Source: Gordonia zhenghanii
GTDB lineage: Bacteria > Actinomycetota > Actinomycetes > Mycobacteriales > Mycobacteriaceae
Length of the DNA: 64,000 bases
Reading direction: 5' to 3'
Assembly: GCF_021738965.1 (NCBI RefSeq)
Contig: NZ_JAKKOQ010000005.1
Coordinates: 124,001-188,000 of the forward strand
Below, piece by piece: positions 55,045-64,000 of the stretch. Under the pieces are notes generated by a model. It was given only the letters and a program-made list of their open reading frames with translations, searched no databases and was not told the origin of the DNA. Positions within the stretch are counted from its first letter, which is position 1; each line of letters starts with the position of its first letter. A program made the position numbers and the translations under genes.

Positions 55045-56090
55045 GCGACGAGAAGCCAACTACAGTCTGGGCCGACGAGGACTACGTCGCCGCCGAGAAC
55101 CGCTCGTTCCTGTCCCGCCTCTACACGGGCACAGGCGCCTTCGACATCGTCGGCAGGCGCAAGACGTGGTACACGGTCTCGGCCGTGATCATGCTGATCT
55201 GCATCCTGTCGATGGTCTTCCGCGGTTTCACGCCCGGCATCGACTTCGAGGGCGGCACCCAGGTGTCGTTGCCTGCGGTCTCGTCGTCGATCACCACCGA
55301 CTCGGTGAGCAAGGTGTTCGCCGACACGCTCGGTCAGGAACCGGAATCGGTGCAGACGGCAGGCGCGGGCAGTTCCGCGACCATTCAGCTGCGCACCGAG
55401 ACCATGTCGGCGGAGGATGCGGGCAAACTGGCGCATGCGCTGGCTGACACGTTCAAACCCGAGCTGACGCTCGCCGACGTCAGCAGTTCTGACGTGAGTT
55501 CCACGTGGGGCGCGGAGATCACCCGCAAAATGGTGATCGCGCTCCTGGTGTTCCTCGTCGTGGTGTTCATCTACATCGCGGTCCGCTTCGACCGAGAGAT
55601 GTCCGCTGCGGCGCTCGTCTCACTCCTGTTCGACGTCGTCGTCACTGCAGGTGCGTACTCCCTGGTCGGTTGGGAGGTGACTCCGGCGATGGTGATCGGT
55701 CTGCTGACCGTGCTCGGCTTCTCCGTCTACGACACGGTCGTGGTCTTCGACAAGGTGGAGGAGAACACCAGATCGGTGTTCGCGACCTCCCGTCGCACCT
55801 ACGGTGAACAGACGAACCTCGCCGTCAACCAGACGTTGATGCGGTCCATCAACACGACTGTCATCTCGGTGCTGCCGATCATCGCTCTCATGGTGATCGC
55901 GGTGTGGATGCTCGGGGTCGGCACCCTCAAGGACCTCGCGTTGATCCAGTTGGTGGGCGTCGTCGTCGGCACCTATTCGTCGGTGTTCCTCGCATCGCCG
56001 ATGCTGGTGTCGCTCAAGGAACGTCGCAAGGACGTCAAACGTCACACGGCGAAGGTGCTCGCGCGCCGAGAGAAGGTGGCGAGCGCATGA
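55041..56090 (+). CDS. secF: protein translocase subunit SecF
   Basis: 349 aa, six transmembrane helices. TPGIDFEGGTQVSLPA near the N-terminus, VIGLLTVLGFSVYDTVVVFDKVEEN with the conserved aspartate, and NQTLMRSINTTVISVLPI. Overlaps secD and the following lipoprotein by four bases each. Confidence 0.96.
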   Translation: MSDEKPTTVWADEDYVAAENRSFLSRLYTGTGAFDIVGRRKTWYTVSAVIMLICILSMVFRGFTPGIDFEGGTQVSLPAVSSSITTDSVSKVFADTLGQEPESVQTAGAGSSATIQLRTETMSAEDAGKLAHALADTFKPELTLADVSSSDVSSTWGAEITRKMVIALLVFLVVVFIYIAVRFDREMSAAALVSLLFDVVVTAGAYSLVGWEVTPAMVIGLLTVLGFSVYDTVVVFDKVEENTRSVFATSRRTYGEQTNLAVNQTLMRSINTTVISVLPIIALMVIAVWMLGVGTLKDLALIQLVGVVVGTYSSVFLASPMLVSLKERRKDVKRHTAKVLARREKVASA

Positions 56091-57790
56091 GCGGGTCGCG
56101 GCTGCGAAGGGTCGCAGCACTCGCGGCGGCCCTCGCGGCCGCGGGCACGATGCTGGTGGCGTGCGGTGACGACGAGAAGGGGTCGAGCATCGACTACCTG
56201 ATCGATGCGCGCGTCTCCGACTACAACGTGAACACTCCGGACGGATACGCCGAAGGCGGCCTGATGGCGTTGACGCGCGTGCTGCCCGGATTCTCGTTCA
56301 TCGGGCCGGACGGGCAGATCGTCGCCGACCGCGACATCGGCACGGCGACGCTCACCGAGACGTCGCCGATGACCGTGCGCTACGACTTCAACCGGGACGC
56401 GGTGTACTCCGACGGCCGACCGATGGTGTGCGACGACCTCGTGCTCGCCGCCTCCGCGCTCGGCGGGATGACGCGCGGCTTCGACGCCGCGACCCGGGCC
56501 GGGTATCGCGACATCGACAAGGTGGACTGCAGACCCGGAGCCAAGACCGCGACGGTGACGTTCGACAAGGACAGCTCGTACCGCGAATGGCGGGCTCTGT
56601 TCGGCGCGGGCACCCTGCTGCCCGCGCACGTCGTGGGTCGTCTCGCGGGCGTGCCGGACGTCGTCGGGACGCTGAACGGCAAGAACCGTCGCGCGATCGC
56701 GAAGATCGCCGACGCGTGGAACACCGGCTTCGCGTTGAAACCCGGCGACGAGATCGACCCCGAGAAGTTCGTGGCCTCCGGGCCGTACCGAGTCGAGAGC
56801 TACACCACGGACCGCGGTCTGCGGCTCGTCGCCAACGAGAAGTGGTGGGGCCAGAAGCCCGTCCTGGGCGACGTGACGGTGTGGCCACTCGGCACCGACG
56901 GAGCCAAGGCGGTTGAGGACGGCGTCGTCGACGTCGCGGACACCGCCGACGTCGCCGAAGCCGACAAGGTGGCCGGGAACGAAGCCGCGCCCACCGACAC
57001 GGACCGAAGCGCGGCACGCGACGTACGGCCGCTCGCCGTGACGAACCTGGTCTTCGCGCGGACCGGCACCGGTTCCGACGTCAAGGTCCGGCAGGCGCTG
57101 GCCACCTGCATGCCGCGCAGCCGACTCGCTCGTGACCACGGATCGAACGGGATCGTGTGGAGTCTGCGCAGCGCAGGACCCGCCGACTCGCTCGGACCGT
57201 CGTTGAACGTGCAGTTCGGTCGCCGCTACCCGCGGTCGAACGTCGCCCGCGCCCGCACGCTCCTCGAGGAGCGGAACTCCGGCGACGGCGGCAGCGGAAA
57301 GCCCGTCGTCCGCATCGGCTACCCGGCGGGCAGCAAGACGTCGGCCGCCGTCGTGAAGTCGATCTCGGATGCCTGCGCGCCCGCAGGCCTCACGGTGAAA
57401 GACGTGTCGTCACCGGACTTCTCTGTGACGGACCTCGGCAAGGGCGCCGACGCGCTCCTGTCCTCCGGCGACACGTTCGCGGCCTCGGGCACGGCAAGCG
57501 GTATCCCGGCCGTCTACGCGCTGTACCCCGGCGACCCGCTCAATCTGTCCGGGTACCGCAACGGCGCGGTCGGCAAGGCCATCACCGGCTTGTCCGAGAC
57601 CGCCAGCGACAGCGCCCGCCTGCCGCTGTTGCGAACGATCGACACCCAGGCGTGGGATCAGTTGCCGACGATCCCGCTCTACGGCGCAGTCCGCGGGCGG
57701 GAGGCGTCTGACGCGGTGCAACGCGTGGTGCCCGGCATGGGGCGTTCGGGAACCGGATGGAACATGGATCGATGGGGAGTCACCGGATGA
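56087..57790 (+). CDS. ABC transporter substrate-binding lipoprotein (family 5)
   Basis: Exported solute-binding protein of 567 aa, Rv2585c-like. Signal peptide with lipobox MLVACG (Cys about residue 25) predicts a lipid anchor. The family-5 (oligopeptide/DppA) fold is visible in YDFNRDAVYSDGRPMVCDDLVLAASAL, ASGPYRVESYTTDRGLRLVAN and NEKWWGQKP. No permease or ATPase gene is nearby, so either an orphan component or a protein with another role. Translationally coupled with secF and apt. Confidence 0.88.
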   Translation: MSGSRLRRVAALAAALAAAGTMLVACGDDEKGSSIDYLIDARVSDYNVNTPDGYAEGGLMALTRVLPGFSFIGPDGQIVADRDIGTATLTETSPMTVRYDFNRDAVYSDGRPMVCDDLVLAASALGGMTRGFDAATRAGYRDIDKVDCRPGAKTATVTFDKDSSYREWRALFGAGTLLPAHVVGRLAGVPDVVGTLNGKNRRAIAKIADAWNTGFALKPGDEIDPEKFVASGPYRVESYTTDRGLRLVANEKWWGQKPVLGDVTVWPLGTDGAKAVEDGVVDVADTADVAEADKVAGNEAAPTDTDRSAARDVRPLAVTNLVFARTGTGSDVKVRQALATCMPRSRLARDHGSNGIVWSLRSAGPADSLGPSLNVQFGRRYPRSNVARARTLLEERNSGDGGSGKPVVRIGYPAGSKTSAAVVKSISDACAPAGLTVKDVSSPDFSVTDLGKGADALLSSGDTFAASGTASGIPAVYALYPGDPLNLSGYRNGAVGKAITGLSETASDSARLPLLRTIDTQAWDQLPTIPLYGAVRGREASDAVQRVVPGMGRSGTGWNMDRWGVTG

Positions 57791-58365
57791 GTGCAGGAAC
57801 CGCAACCGCCGAGGTGCGCGACCGACTGGAGTCGGCTCGGGCGGCGATCGACGCACATGCCCGTCTCGTGCCCGACTTTCCCGAACCCGGTGTGGAGTTC
57901 AAAGACCTGACGCCGGTCCTCGCCGCGCCGGACGGGCTCCGGACGGTAACGACGGCACTGGCCGACGCGTGCGCAGGAGCCGATCTGATCGCAGGCATCG
58001 ATGCCCGCGGGTTCCTGCTCGGCGGCGCGATCGCCCACCACCTCGGCATCGGGGTCGTCGCCGTGCGCAAGGGCGGCAAGCTGCCTCCACCGGTCATCGG
58101 CGTCGACTACGACCTCGAGTACGGTTCGGCCCGACTGGAGGTGCCCGCATCCGGTATCGATTTCGCCGGGCGACGCGTGGCGGTCGTCGACGACGTCCTC
58201 GCGACCGGTGGAACTCTCTGCGCCACACTCGATCTGCTTCGTCAGATGGGTGCTCTGGTGTCCGACGTCGCGGTCGTGATGGAACTGAGCGGTTTCCCGG
58301 GGCGCGCTCGCATCGAGGCCGCGGGCGGCGGCGACCTGCGCGTGCACAACCTCTGTCAAGGGTGA
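57787..58365 (+). CDS. apt: adenine phosphoribosyltransferase
   Basis: Purine salvage enzyme of 192 aa making AMP from adenine and PRPP. PDFPEPGVEFKDLTPVL, the GIDARGFLLGGAIAHHLG region, and the PRPP loop VAVVDDVLATGGTLCAT are intact. It precedes rel, the classic actinobacterial apt-rel pairing. Confidence 0.95.
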   Translation: MSAGTATAEVRDRLESARAAIDAHARLVPDFPEPGVEFKDLTPVLAAPDGLRTVTTALADACAGADLIAGIDARGFLLGGAIAHHLGIGVVAVRKGGKLPPPVIGVDYDLEYGSARLEVPASGIDFAGRRVAVVDDVLATGGTLCATLDLLRQMGALVSDVAVVMELSGFPGRARIEAAGGGDLRVHNLCQG

Positions 58366-58396
58366 TATGAATCACCGTCGACGAGTGACCTAGACT
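58361..58396 (+). promoter_or_regulatory. possible leaderless promoter with operator before rel
   Basis: TAGACT at 58391-58396 ends 6 nt before the rel ATG, so transcription would start at or next to the start codon. In the -35 zone GGTGAT-ATGA-ATCACC (58361-58376) is a perfect 6-bp inverted repeat that overlaps the apt stop. Rel may thus have its own regulated promoter beyond readthrough from apt. Confidence 0.4.
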
Positions 58397-58402
58397 CGCA
58401 CC

Positions 58403-60706
58403 ATGAGCGAACCCGATGCCGCGCGCCGCGCTGACGACACAGCTGCACCGCTGAGTTCCCGGCGCGTGCGGGCACGACTCGCGCGCCGGATGACGGCGGC
58501 GCCGCGCGGCGGCGTGGCGCAAGTGCTTGAACCGCTGGTCACGCTGCACCGGTCGGTGTATCCGAAGGCAGAAGTCGCCGTCCTGCAGCAGGCCTACGAC
58601 GTCGCCGCGGAGCACCACACCGGCCAGATGCGGAAGTCCGGGGACCCGTACATCACGCATCCGCTCGCGGTGGCGACGATTCTCGCCGACCTCGGCATGG
58701 ACACGACCACGCTGGTCGCCGCACTGCTCCACGACACTGTGGAGGACACCGGTTACTCACTGCCACAGCTGGAGAAGGACTTCGGTCCAGAAGTCGCGCA
58801 CCTCGTCGACGGCGTGACGAAATTGGACAAGGTCGCGCTCGGAAGCGCCGCTGAAGGCGAGACCATCCGCAAGATGATCATCGCGATGGCGCGCGATCCC
58901 CGCGTGCTCGTGATCAAGGTCGCCGACCGCCTGCACAATATGCGGACCATGCGTTTCCTGCCGCCCGAGAAGCAGGCGCGCAAAGCGCACGAGACTTTGG
59001 AAGTGATTGCGCCGCTGGCACATCGCCTCGGTATGGCGACGGTCAAGTGGGAATTGGAAGACCTCTCTTTCGCGATCCTGCATCCCAAGAAGTACGAGGA
59101 GATCGTGCGTCTCGTCGCCGATCGCGCGCCGAGTCGGGACACGTACCTGGCGCGGGTGCAGACCGACCTCGACAATGCTCTCGGCGGGGCTCATATCGAC
59201 GCGAACGTCGAAGGACGACCCAAACACTACTGGTCGATCTATCAGAAGATGATCGTCCGGGGCAAGGACTTCGACGACATCCACGACCTCGTCGGCATGC
59301 GCATCCTCTGCGACGAGGTCCGGGACTGCTATGCCGCGATCGGCGTCGTCCACTCGTTGTGGCAACCGATGGCCGGTCGGTTCAAGGACTACATAGCGCA
59401 GCCGAGTTTCGGGGTGTACCAGTCGTTGCACACCACGGTGATCGGGCCGGAGGGCAAGCCGCTCGAGATCCAGATCCGTACTCACGAGATGCACCGCACC
59501 GCCGAGTTCGGCATCGCCGCGCACTGGCGCTACAAGGAGGGGCGGAAAGGCAAGGGGCGCAAGGCGACCGACGTCGCCGAAGTCGACGACATGGCGTGGA
59601 TGCGGCAACTTCTCGACTGGCAGCGGGAAGCCGCGGATCCGGGGGAGTTCCTCGAGTCGCTGCGCTACGACCTGGCAGTCAGAGAGATCTTCGTCTTCAC
59701 GCCGAAGGGCGACGTGGTGACTCTTCCCGCGGGGTCGACACCGGTCGACTTCGCCTACGCCGTGCACACCGAGGTCGGACACCGTTGCATCGGGGCCCGC
59801 GTCAACGGGCGCCTCGTCGCACTCGAGCGTCCGCTGGAGAACGGCGAAGTCATCGAGGTCTTCACCTCTAAAGCCGAGAACGCGGGGCCGAGCAAGGACT
59901 GGCAGAACTTCGTCGTCTCGCCGCGCGCCAAAGCGAAGATCCGGCAGTGGTTCGCCAAGGAACGTCGCGAAGAGGCACTGGAAGCAGGCAAGGAGGCGAT
60001 CGCCAAGGAAGTACGACGCGGCGGGCTCCCGCTGCATCGTCTTCTGTCCGGCGACTCCGTGATGGCGGTCGCCAAGGAGTTCGGATTCAACGACGTCGAC
60101 GCGCTCTACACAGCTGTCGGCGAGGGCCATGTGCCCGCCGGTCGCATGGTGCACCGACTGGTCGCTATGCTCGGCGGCGTCGAAGGCGCCGAAGAGGAGA
60201 TCGCGAACCGCGCGACCCCGTCGACCGCGCAGAGAACCCGACCGAGCGTGGGCGACAGCGGCGTCGTCGTCGAGGGCATCGACAACGTGCTCGTCAAACT
60301 CGCCAAGTGCTGTACTCCCGTGCCGGGCGACGAGATCCTCGGATTCGTCACGCGCGGAGGCGGTGTCAGCGTTCACCGAGCCGACTGCACCAACGCGCAG
60401 GAGCTCCGGTCTCAGCCCGAGCGTCTCGTCCCGGTCAGTTGGGCTCCGACGACCAGTGCGGTGTTCCTCGTCGCGATTCAAGTGGAGGCACTCGACCGTC
60501 ACCGGTTGCTGTCGGACGTGACGCGCGTGTTGGCCGACGAACGGGTCAACCTGCTGTCGGCGTCATTGACGACGAGCCGCGATCGGGTCGCGATCAGCCG
60601 CTTCACTTTCGAGATGGCCGATCCGAAGCACCTCGGCCACGTCCTGAACGTGGTCCGGAACGTCGAAGGCGTCTACGACGTCTACCGAGTGACCTCCGCA
60701 GGCTGA
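58403..60706 (+). CDS. rel: bifunctional (p)ppGpp synthase/hydrolase
   Basis: RSH alarmone enzyme of 767 aa controlling the stringent response. HD hydrolase domain with [12 protein letters not shown], synthase domain with [20 protein letters not shown] and the [17 protein letters not shown] segment, TGS domain [20 protein letters not shown], zinc-finger-like [16 protein letters not shown], and C-terminal ACT domain. All key residues for both activities appear present, as in mycobacterial Rel. Confidence 0.97.
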   Translation: MSEPDAARRADDTAAPLSSRRVRARLARRMTAAPRGGVAQVLEPLVTLHRSVYPKAEVAVLQQAYDVAAEHHTGQMRKSGDPYITHPLAVATILADLGMDTTTLVAALLHDTVEDTGYSLPQLEKDFGPEVAHLVDGVTKLDKVALGSAAEGETIRKMIIAMARDPRVLVIKVADRLHNMRTMRFLPPEKQARKAHETLEVIAPLAHRLGMATVKWELEDLSFAILHPKKYEEIVRLVADRAPSRDTYLARVQTDLDNALGGAHIDANVEGRPKHYWSIYQKMIVRGKDFDDIHDLVGMRILCDEVRDCYAAIGVVHSLWQPMAGRFKDYIAQPSFGVYQSLHTTVIGPEGKPLEIQIRTHEMHRTAEFGIAAHWRYKEGRKGKGRKATDVAEVDDMAWMRQLLDWQREAADPGEFLESLRYDLAVREIFVFTPKGDVVTLPAGSTPVDFAYAVHTEVGHRCIGARVNGRLVALERPLENGEVIEVFTSKAENAGPSKDWQNFVVSPRAKAKIRQWFAKERREEALEAGKEAIAKEVRRGGLPLHRLLSGDSVMAVAKEFGFNDVDALYTAVGEGHVPAGRMVHRLVAMLGGVEGAEEEIANRATPSTAQRTRPSVGDSGVVVEGIDNVLVKLAKCCTPVPGDEILGFVTRGGGVSVHRADCTNAQELRSQPERLVPVSWAPTTSAVFLVAIQVEALDRHRLLSDVTRVLADERVNLLSASLTTSRDRVAISRFTFEMADPKHLGHVLNVVRNVEGVYDVYRVTSAG

Positions 60707-60750
60707 CGGTTCCGCAGACTGACCGAGACGGCTGGCCTGCGGACGCGCCG

Positions 60751-61701
60751 TCACTCGGAGTCGCTGACCGACGCCTTCGTGATCTCGAGGTCGGCCTTCG
60801 GCACACCGTTCTCCTTGGTGGAGTTGGGGCCGATGATCGTGCCTTCCTTGGCGATCTGGTCGATGACCTTGATCCCCTCGGACGAAACCTTGCCGACTAC
60901 CGAGAGCGGTGTCGAGAGCGTCGAGTCCTTGGTGAAGACGATGAAGTTCGCGCTGCCGGTGTTCGCTTGCTCGGCCGGATCCTGCGACTGCGGATTGTTG
61001 GAGTTGATGATCGCGACTGTTCCGCGCGGATAGGTGATCTGCGACTGGGACATGCCCATCTGCGCCATCTGCGGGTCCGGGGGCGTCATCTCCAAGTGGT
61101 CCGGAGCCTCATCCGGGGAGTGCCACCCGGGGGTGCCGATACCGGTGCGGGTCGGGTCGCCGCACTGCAGACCCGACAGGGTCGGGCTCTGGGCGAGACG
61201 GAAGCACGACGTCTTGTCGTAGTAGCCGTTGTCGGCCAACGACATGATCGCGTTCACGTTGCACGCGGCGTGGCTGCGATCGAGGTCGACGACCACGTCG
61301 CCTTTGTTTGTGGCGAGAGTCAACTCCGCGGTCCCAGTGTTCCGAGTCCGCGACTCCGGCTTCGGCGAGGTCCGCTGCTTGGCCGCGCCCTCGCGAAGAG
61401 TCGTGAGGAAGGCCTCGGCTCCCGCCTTCTGCTCCTGCGGGATCTGCGGCATCATGTCCTGAAGCTTCTTGATCTCGCCCGGGAAATCTGCGGGTGCATC
61501 GGCGTAGTCGCACGTGGTGTGTCGGTCGTTGTCCCAGGAACGCCACCAGAAGTAGCCGCCGACCGCTGCGATCGCGACCACGACGACGCCTGCCGCAGCG
61601 ATCATCGAGAGGCGACGCTTCTTCGCGGCCTGCTTCTCACGCTCCAGCCGTTCTTCGAGCTTGCGGCGGGCGGCGTCGCGACGCTCTTCGTTGGTCGACA
61701 C
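60751..61701 (-). CDS. ppiB: membrane-anchored cyclophilin-type peptidyl-prolyl isomerase
   Basis: 316 aa: cytoplasmic charged N-terminus (ERRDAARRKLEERLEREKQ, coiled-coil), one transmembrane helix (about residues 32-50), and an extracytoplasmic cyclophilin domain (TNKGDVVVDLDRSHAACNVN, GTPGWHSPDEAPDH, TGSANFIVF). GTG 61701 has AGGAGG upstream. Corresponds to mycobacterial Rv2582. Convergent with rel. Confidence 0.9.
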   Translation of the reverse strand: MSTNEERRDAARRKLEERLEREKQAAKKRRLSMIAAAGVVVVAIAAVGGYFWWRSWDNDRHTTCDYADAPADFPGEIKKLQDMMPQIPQEQKAGAEAFLTTLREGAAKQRTSPKPESRTRNTGTAELTLATNKGDVVVDLDRSHAACNVNAIMSLADNGYYDKTSCFRLAQSPTLSGLQCGDPTRTGIGTPGWHSPDEAPDHLEMTPPDPQMAQMGMSQSQITYPRGTVAIINSNNPQSQDPAEQANTGSANFIVFTKDSTLSTPLSVVGKVSSEGIKVIDQIAKEGTIIGPNSTKENGVPKADLEITKASVSDSE

Positions 61702-61829
61702 GCTGGTGGAACCTCCTGTAAGCGATGTCCGCGGCGGGAGTCCGCGCGGGGCGGCCCCATGCTATCGCAGTGGTCTGATCAGTCGATGAGACAATGGTTC
61801 TTGAGACACGAGAAGAAGGGTGACGTCTG

Positions 61830-62540
61830 TTGCTGATCGCGGGATTTCCGGCCGGAGCGTTTCAGACCAACTGCTATCTGGTCGCGGAGGGTCCTGGCTC
61901 AGATGCGGTCATCATCGACCCGGGTCAAGACGCCGCACCGAATGTGCGGTCGGTGCTCGACGAGTACTCGCTGACGCCGGTGGCCGTATTCCTGACGCAC
62001 GGGCACCTCGATCACACGTGGAACGCGCAGGAACTCGCCGACGAGTACTCGATTCCCGCATACATTCACGCGGATGACCGGCCGATGCTCACCGATCCCG
62101 GAATGGGCATCGGGTCGGCGTTGTCGTCGATGATCGGCGACCTCGAGTTCGTCGAACCGCAGAAGGTCGTCGAATTCGTCGACGGCGAGGACGTCGAAGT
62201 CGCAGGCGTCCGCTGGGCCGTCGACCATGCGCCAGGCCATTCGCGCGGCAGCGTTCTGTTGACCCCGGAGCTGCCGGCCGACCCGGAGACGGGGGAGAGG
62301 ATCTCGGTCTGCTTCTCCGGCGACGTACTGTTCAACGGATCGATCGGACGCACGGATCTGCCCGGCGGGAGCCACCAGCAACTACTCGACTCGATCGCGG
62401 CGAAACTGCTGCCGCGCGACGACGACCAGGTGATCCTGCCCGGTCACGGACCGCAGACGACGATCGGCGCCGAACGCACCGGGAATCCGTTTCTCGTCGA
62501 TCTGCCCGATGTACAGAAGAAGGGACGTTACGGACTGTGA
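61830..62540 (+). CDS. metallo-beta-lactamase-fold hydrolase (glyoxalase II-like)
   Basis: 236 aa; metal-binding [10 protein letters not shown], downstream [17 protein letters not shown] and LPGHGPQTT complete the binuclear site. Similar to Rv2581c. Glyoxalase II (S-lactoyl thiol hydrolase) is the usual annotation, though actinobacteria use mycothiol instead of glutathione. TTG 61830 gives the conserved [17 protein letters not shown] start. Overlaps hisS by four bases. Confidence 0.88.
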   Translation: MLIAGFPAGAFQTNCYLVAEGPGSDAVIIDPGQDAAPNVRSVLDEYSLTPVAVFLTHGHLDHTWNAQELADEYSIPAYIHADDRPMLTDPGMGIGSALSSMIGDLEFVEPQKVVEFVDGEDVEVAGVRWAVDHAPGHSRGSVLLTPELPADPETGERISVCFSGDVLFNGSIGRTDLPGGSHQQLLDSIAAKLLPRDDDQVILPGHGPQTTIGAERTGNPFLVDLPDVQKKGRYGL

Positions 62541-63802
62541 GCGAGTTCTCCGCGCCGAAAGGCATTCCGGACTATTTTCCGCCCGCTTCGGCGGACTTCC
62601 TCGCCGTTCGCAATGCGCTGACCGACGCGGCGTACCGCGCAGGCTACGGCCACATCGAACTGCCGATCTTCGAGGAGACGGCGCTGTTCGCTCGCGGGGT
62701 CGGCGAGTCGACCGATGTCGTGAGCAAGGAGATGTATACATTCTCCGACCGCGGCGGTCGCACGGTCACCCTGCGTCCGGAAGGCACCGCTGGCGTGATG
62801 CGTGCCGTCATCCAGCATGGTCTGGATCGCGGACAGCTACCCGTGAAACTCTGCTATTCGGGTCCGTTCTTCCGTTACGAACGTCCGCAGGCCGGTCGAT
62901 ACCGTCAGCTTCAGCAGGTCGGCGTCGAGGCGATCGGCGTGGACGATCCGGCGTTGGACGCCGAGGTCATCGCGATCGCCGACGAGGGTTACCGCAGGCT
63001 CGGCCTGACCGGCTACCGCCTCGATCTGACGTCGTTGGGCGACGACACGTGCCGCCCGCAGTACCGAGAAGCGCTGCAGGAGTTCCTGTTAGGTCTCGAC
63101 CTCGATGAGCCGACTCGGGAACGCGCCCGCATCAACCCCTTGCGAGTCCTCGACGACAAGCGCCCCGAAGTGCGCGCGGCCACGGCCGACGCGCCGCTGA
63201 TGCTCGACTGCCTGAGCGATTCGGCGAGCGAGCACTTCGAGCACGTGAAAGCCCACCTGGACGGTCTCGGCGTGAAGTACGAGATCAACCCGCGCCTGGT
63301 CCGCGGCCTCGACTACTACACCAAGACGACGTTCGAGTTCGTGCACGACGGACTAGGCGCGCAGTCGGGCATCGGCGGCGGCGGCCGCTACGACGGTCTG
63401 ATGAAGCAGATCGGCGGCAAGCAGGAGCTGTCGGGCATCGGATTCGGTATCGGCGTCGACCGTACGGTCCTCGCGTTGGAGGCTGAGGGAGTCTCCGTCG
63501 CAGGCGCAGGCCGCGTCCAGGTCTTCGGCGTGCCGCTCGGCGCCGCAGCGAAGTCGGCGATGGTCAACCTCGCCGGAGACCTTCGCGCCGCGGGTGTCTC
63601 GGTGGACCTCGCGTACGGCGATCGCGGACTGAAGGGCGCGATGAAGGCTGCCGACCGCTCCGGCGCGCGCCTCGCTCTCGTGCTCGGCGAACGCGAACTC
63701 GACGACCGAGTGATCGAGATCAAGAACCTCGCCAACGGCGAGCAGGAGGCGGTGTCCATCGACGACGTCCTCGCCCAGGTCCGCCGCCGCCTCGACAGCT
63801 GA
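62537..63802 (+). CDS. hisS: histidyl-tRNA synthetase
   Basis: Class II synthetase of 421 aa. N-terminal [13 protein letters not shown], motif 1/2 [17 protein letters not shown] and [16 protein letters not shown], His-specific [14 protein letters not shown], motif 3 [10 protein letters not shown] and a C-terminal anticodon-binding domain. GTG start overlaps the metallo-hydrolase stop. Confidence 0.97.
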   Translation: MSEFSAPKGIPDYFPPASADFLAVRNALTDAAYRAGYGHIELPIFEETALFARGVGESTDVVSKEMYTFSDRGGRTVTLRPEGTAGVMRAVIQHGLDRGQLPVKLCYSGPFFRYERPQAGRYRQLQQVGVEAIGVDDPALDAEVIAIADEGYRRLGLTGYRLDLTSLGDDTCRPQYREALQEFLLGLDLDEPTRERARINPLRVLDDKRPEVRAATADAPLMLDCLSDSASEHFEHVKAHLDGLGVKYEINPRLVRGLDYYTKTTFEFVHDGLGAQSGIGGGGRYDGLMKQIGGKQELSGIGFGIGVDRTVLALEAEGVSVAGAGRVQVFGVPLGAAAKSAMVNLAGDLRAAGVSVDLAYGDRGLKGAMKAADRSGARLALVLGERELDDRVIEIKNLANGEQEAVSIDDVLAQVRRRLDS

Positions 63803-63804
63803 CG

Positions 63805-63860
63805 CGTTCGCGCACTTCGGCGTCGTTCGCTCACTTCGGGGCCGTTCGCTCACCTCCGGA
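63805..63860. repeat. three 19-bp tandem units after hisS
   Basis: CGTTCGCGCACTTCGG, CGTTCGCTCACTTCGG and CGTTCGCTCACCTCCGG start at 63805, 63824 and 63843 (period 19). Inverted GTGAGCGGA follows at about 63881, giving hairpin potential, so it may serve as the hisS terminator. The remaining bases to 64000 show no gene I can support. Confidence 0.6.
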
Positions 63861-64000
63861 GAGGAGCGAGCGCATCGCAAGTGAGCGGACGCCGCGTGAG
63901 TGCGCGCCTGTGGATAACGGGGGTGCGGTTCGGTCGAGACTGCCGTTCACTGTTCGCATGTGGCCGGTCGATCGATACCGAATCGTGCATCGCGAACTCG

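Noticed and set aside
63958-64000. Start of a new gene at ATG 63958
   Set aside because: Fourteen open codons at the window edge without a clear RBS or recognisable protein start are not enough.

Overview
The window is chromosomal DNA from a high-GC, mycolic-acid-containing actinobacterium, most likely Gordonia or a close relative in the Mycobacteriales. Three things point there: arabinogalactan and phosphatidylinositol-mannoside genes (aftC, pgsA1, patA, pimA), a coproporphyrin-type haem branch (hemE, hemY, hemQ), and gene order that follows the mycobacterial dxs-hemE-aftC and thrS-pimA-pdxS-ruvCAB-secDF-rel-hisS blocks. Genus assignment is inference; there is no rRNA gene here.

Layout. 1-1.4 kb: 3' part of dxs. 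1.35-7.5 kb: a catabolic unit placed between dxs and rnd, made of an AraC-type regulator divergent from oxidoreductase, Fe/2-oxoglutarate dioxygenase, beta-keto acid cleavage enzyme (DUF849), MFS carrier and RBBP9-like hydrolase, with a 22-bp-spaced direct repeat in the control region. 7.5-12.7 kb: RNase D, DUF3000 and the haem genes. 12.8-18.7 kb: minus-strand operon (RibD-like reductase, secreted hydrolase, aftC, msrB), zapE and a GNAT enzyme. 18.7-30.2 kb: a probable defence locus, with a DUF499 ATPase carrying an N-terminal HEPN-like segment, a DUF1156 DNA methylase and a SNF2-type helicase with DUF3883, interrupted by an oppositely oriented DUF222/HNH nuclease gene. This agrees with the helicase-methylase-ATPase trio I recall being called Hma. 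30.2-32.6 kb: a DUF4261 gene, a tandemly duplicated tRNA Gly-Cys-Val operon and a tRNA-Val(CAC).

32.9-36.7 kb: GT87 mannosyltransferase and a pair of acyl-CoA dehydrogenases. 36.9-42.8 kb: thrS, Ap4A phosphorylase-like HIT protein, and the PIM pathway (pgsA1, patA, pimA). 42.9-49.8 kb: pdxS and pdxT, separated by a PP2C phosphatase/FHA pair, a small LuxR-type protein, an acyl-CoA oxidase and tesB. 49.8-52.9 kb: yebC and an SOS-controlled ruvCAB. 53-58.4 kb: yajC, secD, secF, oligopeptide-binding lipoprotein, apt. 58.4-63.8 kb: rel, cyclophilin, metallo-hydrolase and hisS.

Most of the window is conserved housekeeping. The accessory parts are the AraC/BKACE unit, the defence locus, the PP2C/FHA/LuxR insertion and a family of palindromic intergenic repeats (core GTCGAGCGGAGTCGAGA). 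The most unusual signal is a 19-nt-arm inverted repeat that would bury the Shine-Dalgarno of the DUF499 gene in a hairpin; its central TGCAC-N8-GTGCA motif recurs at the helicase start.
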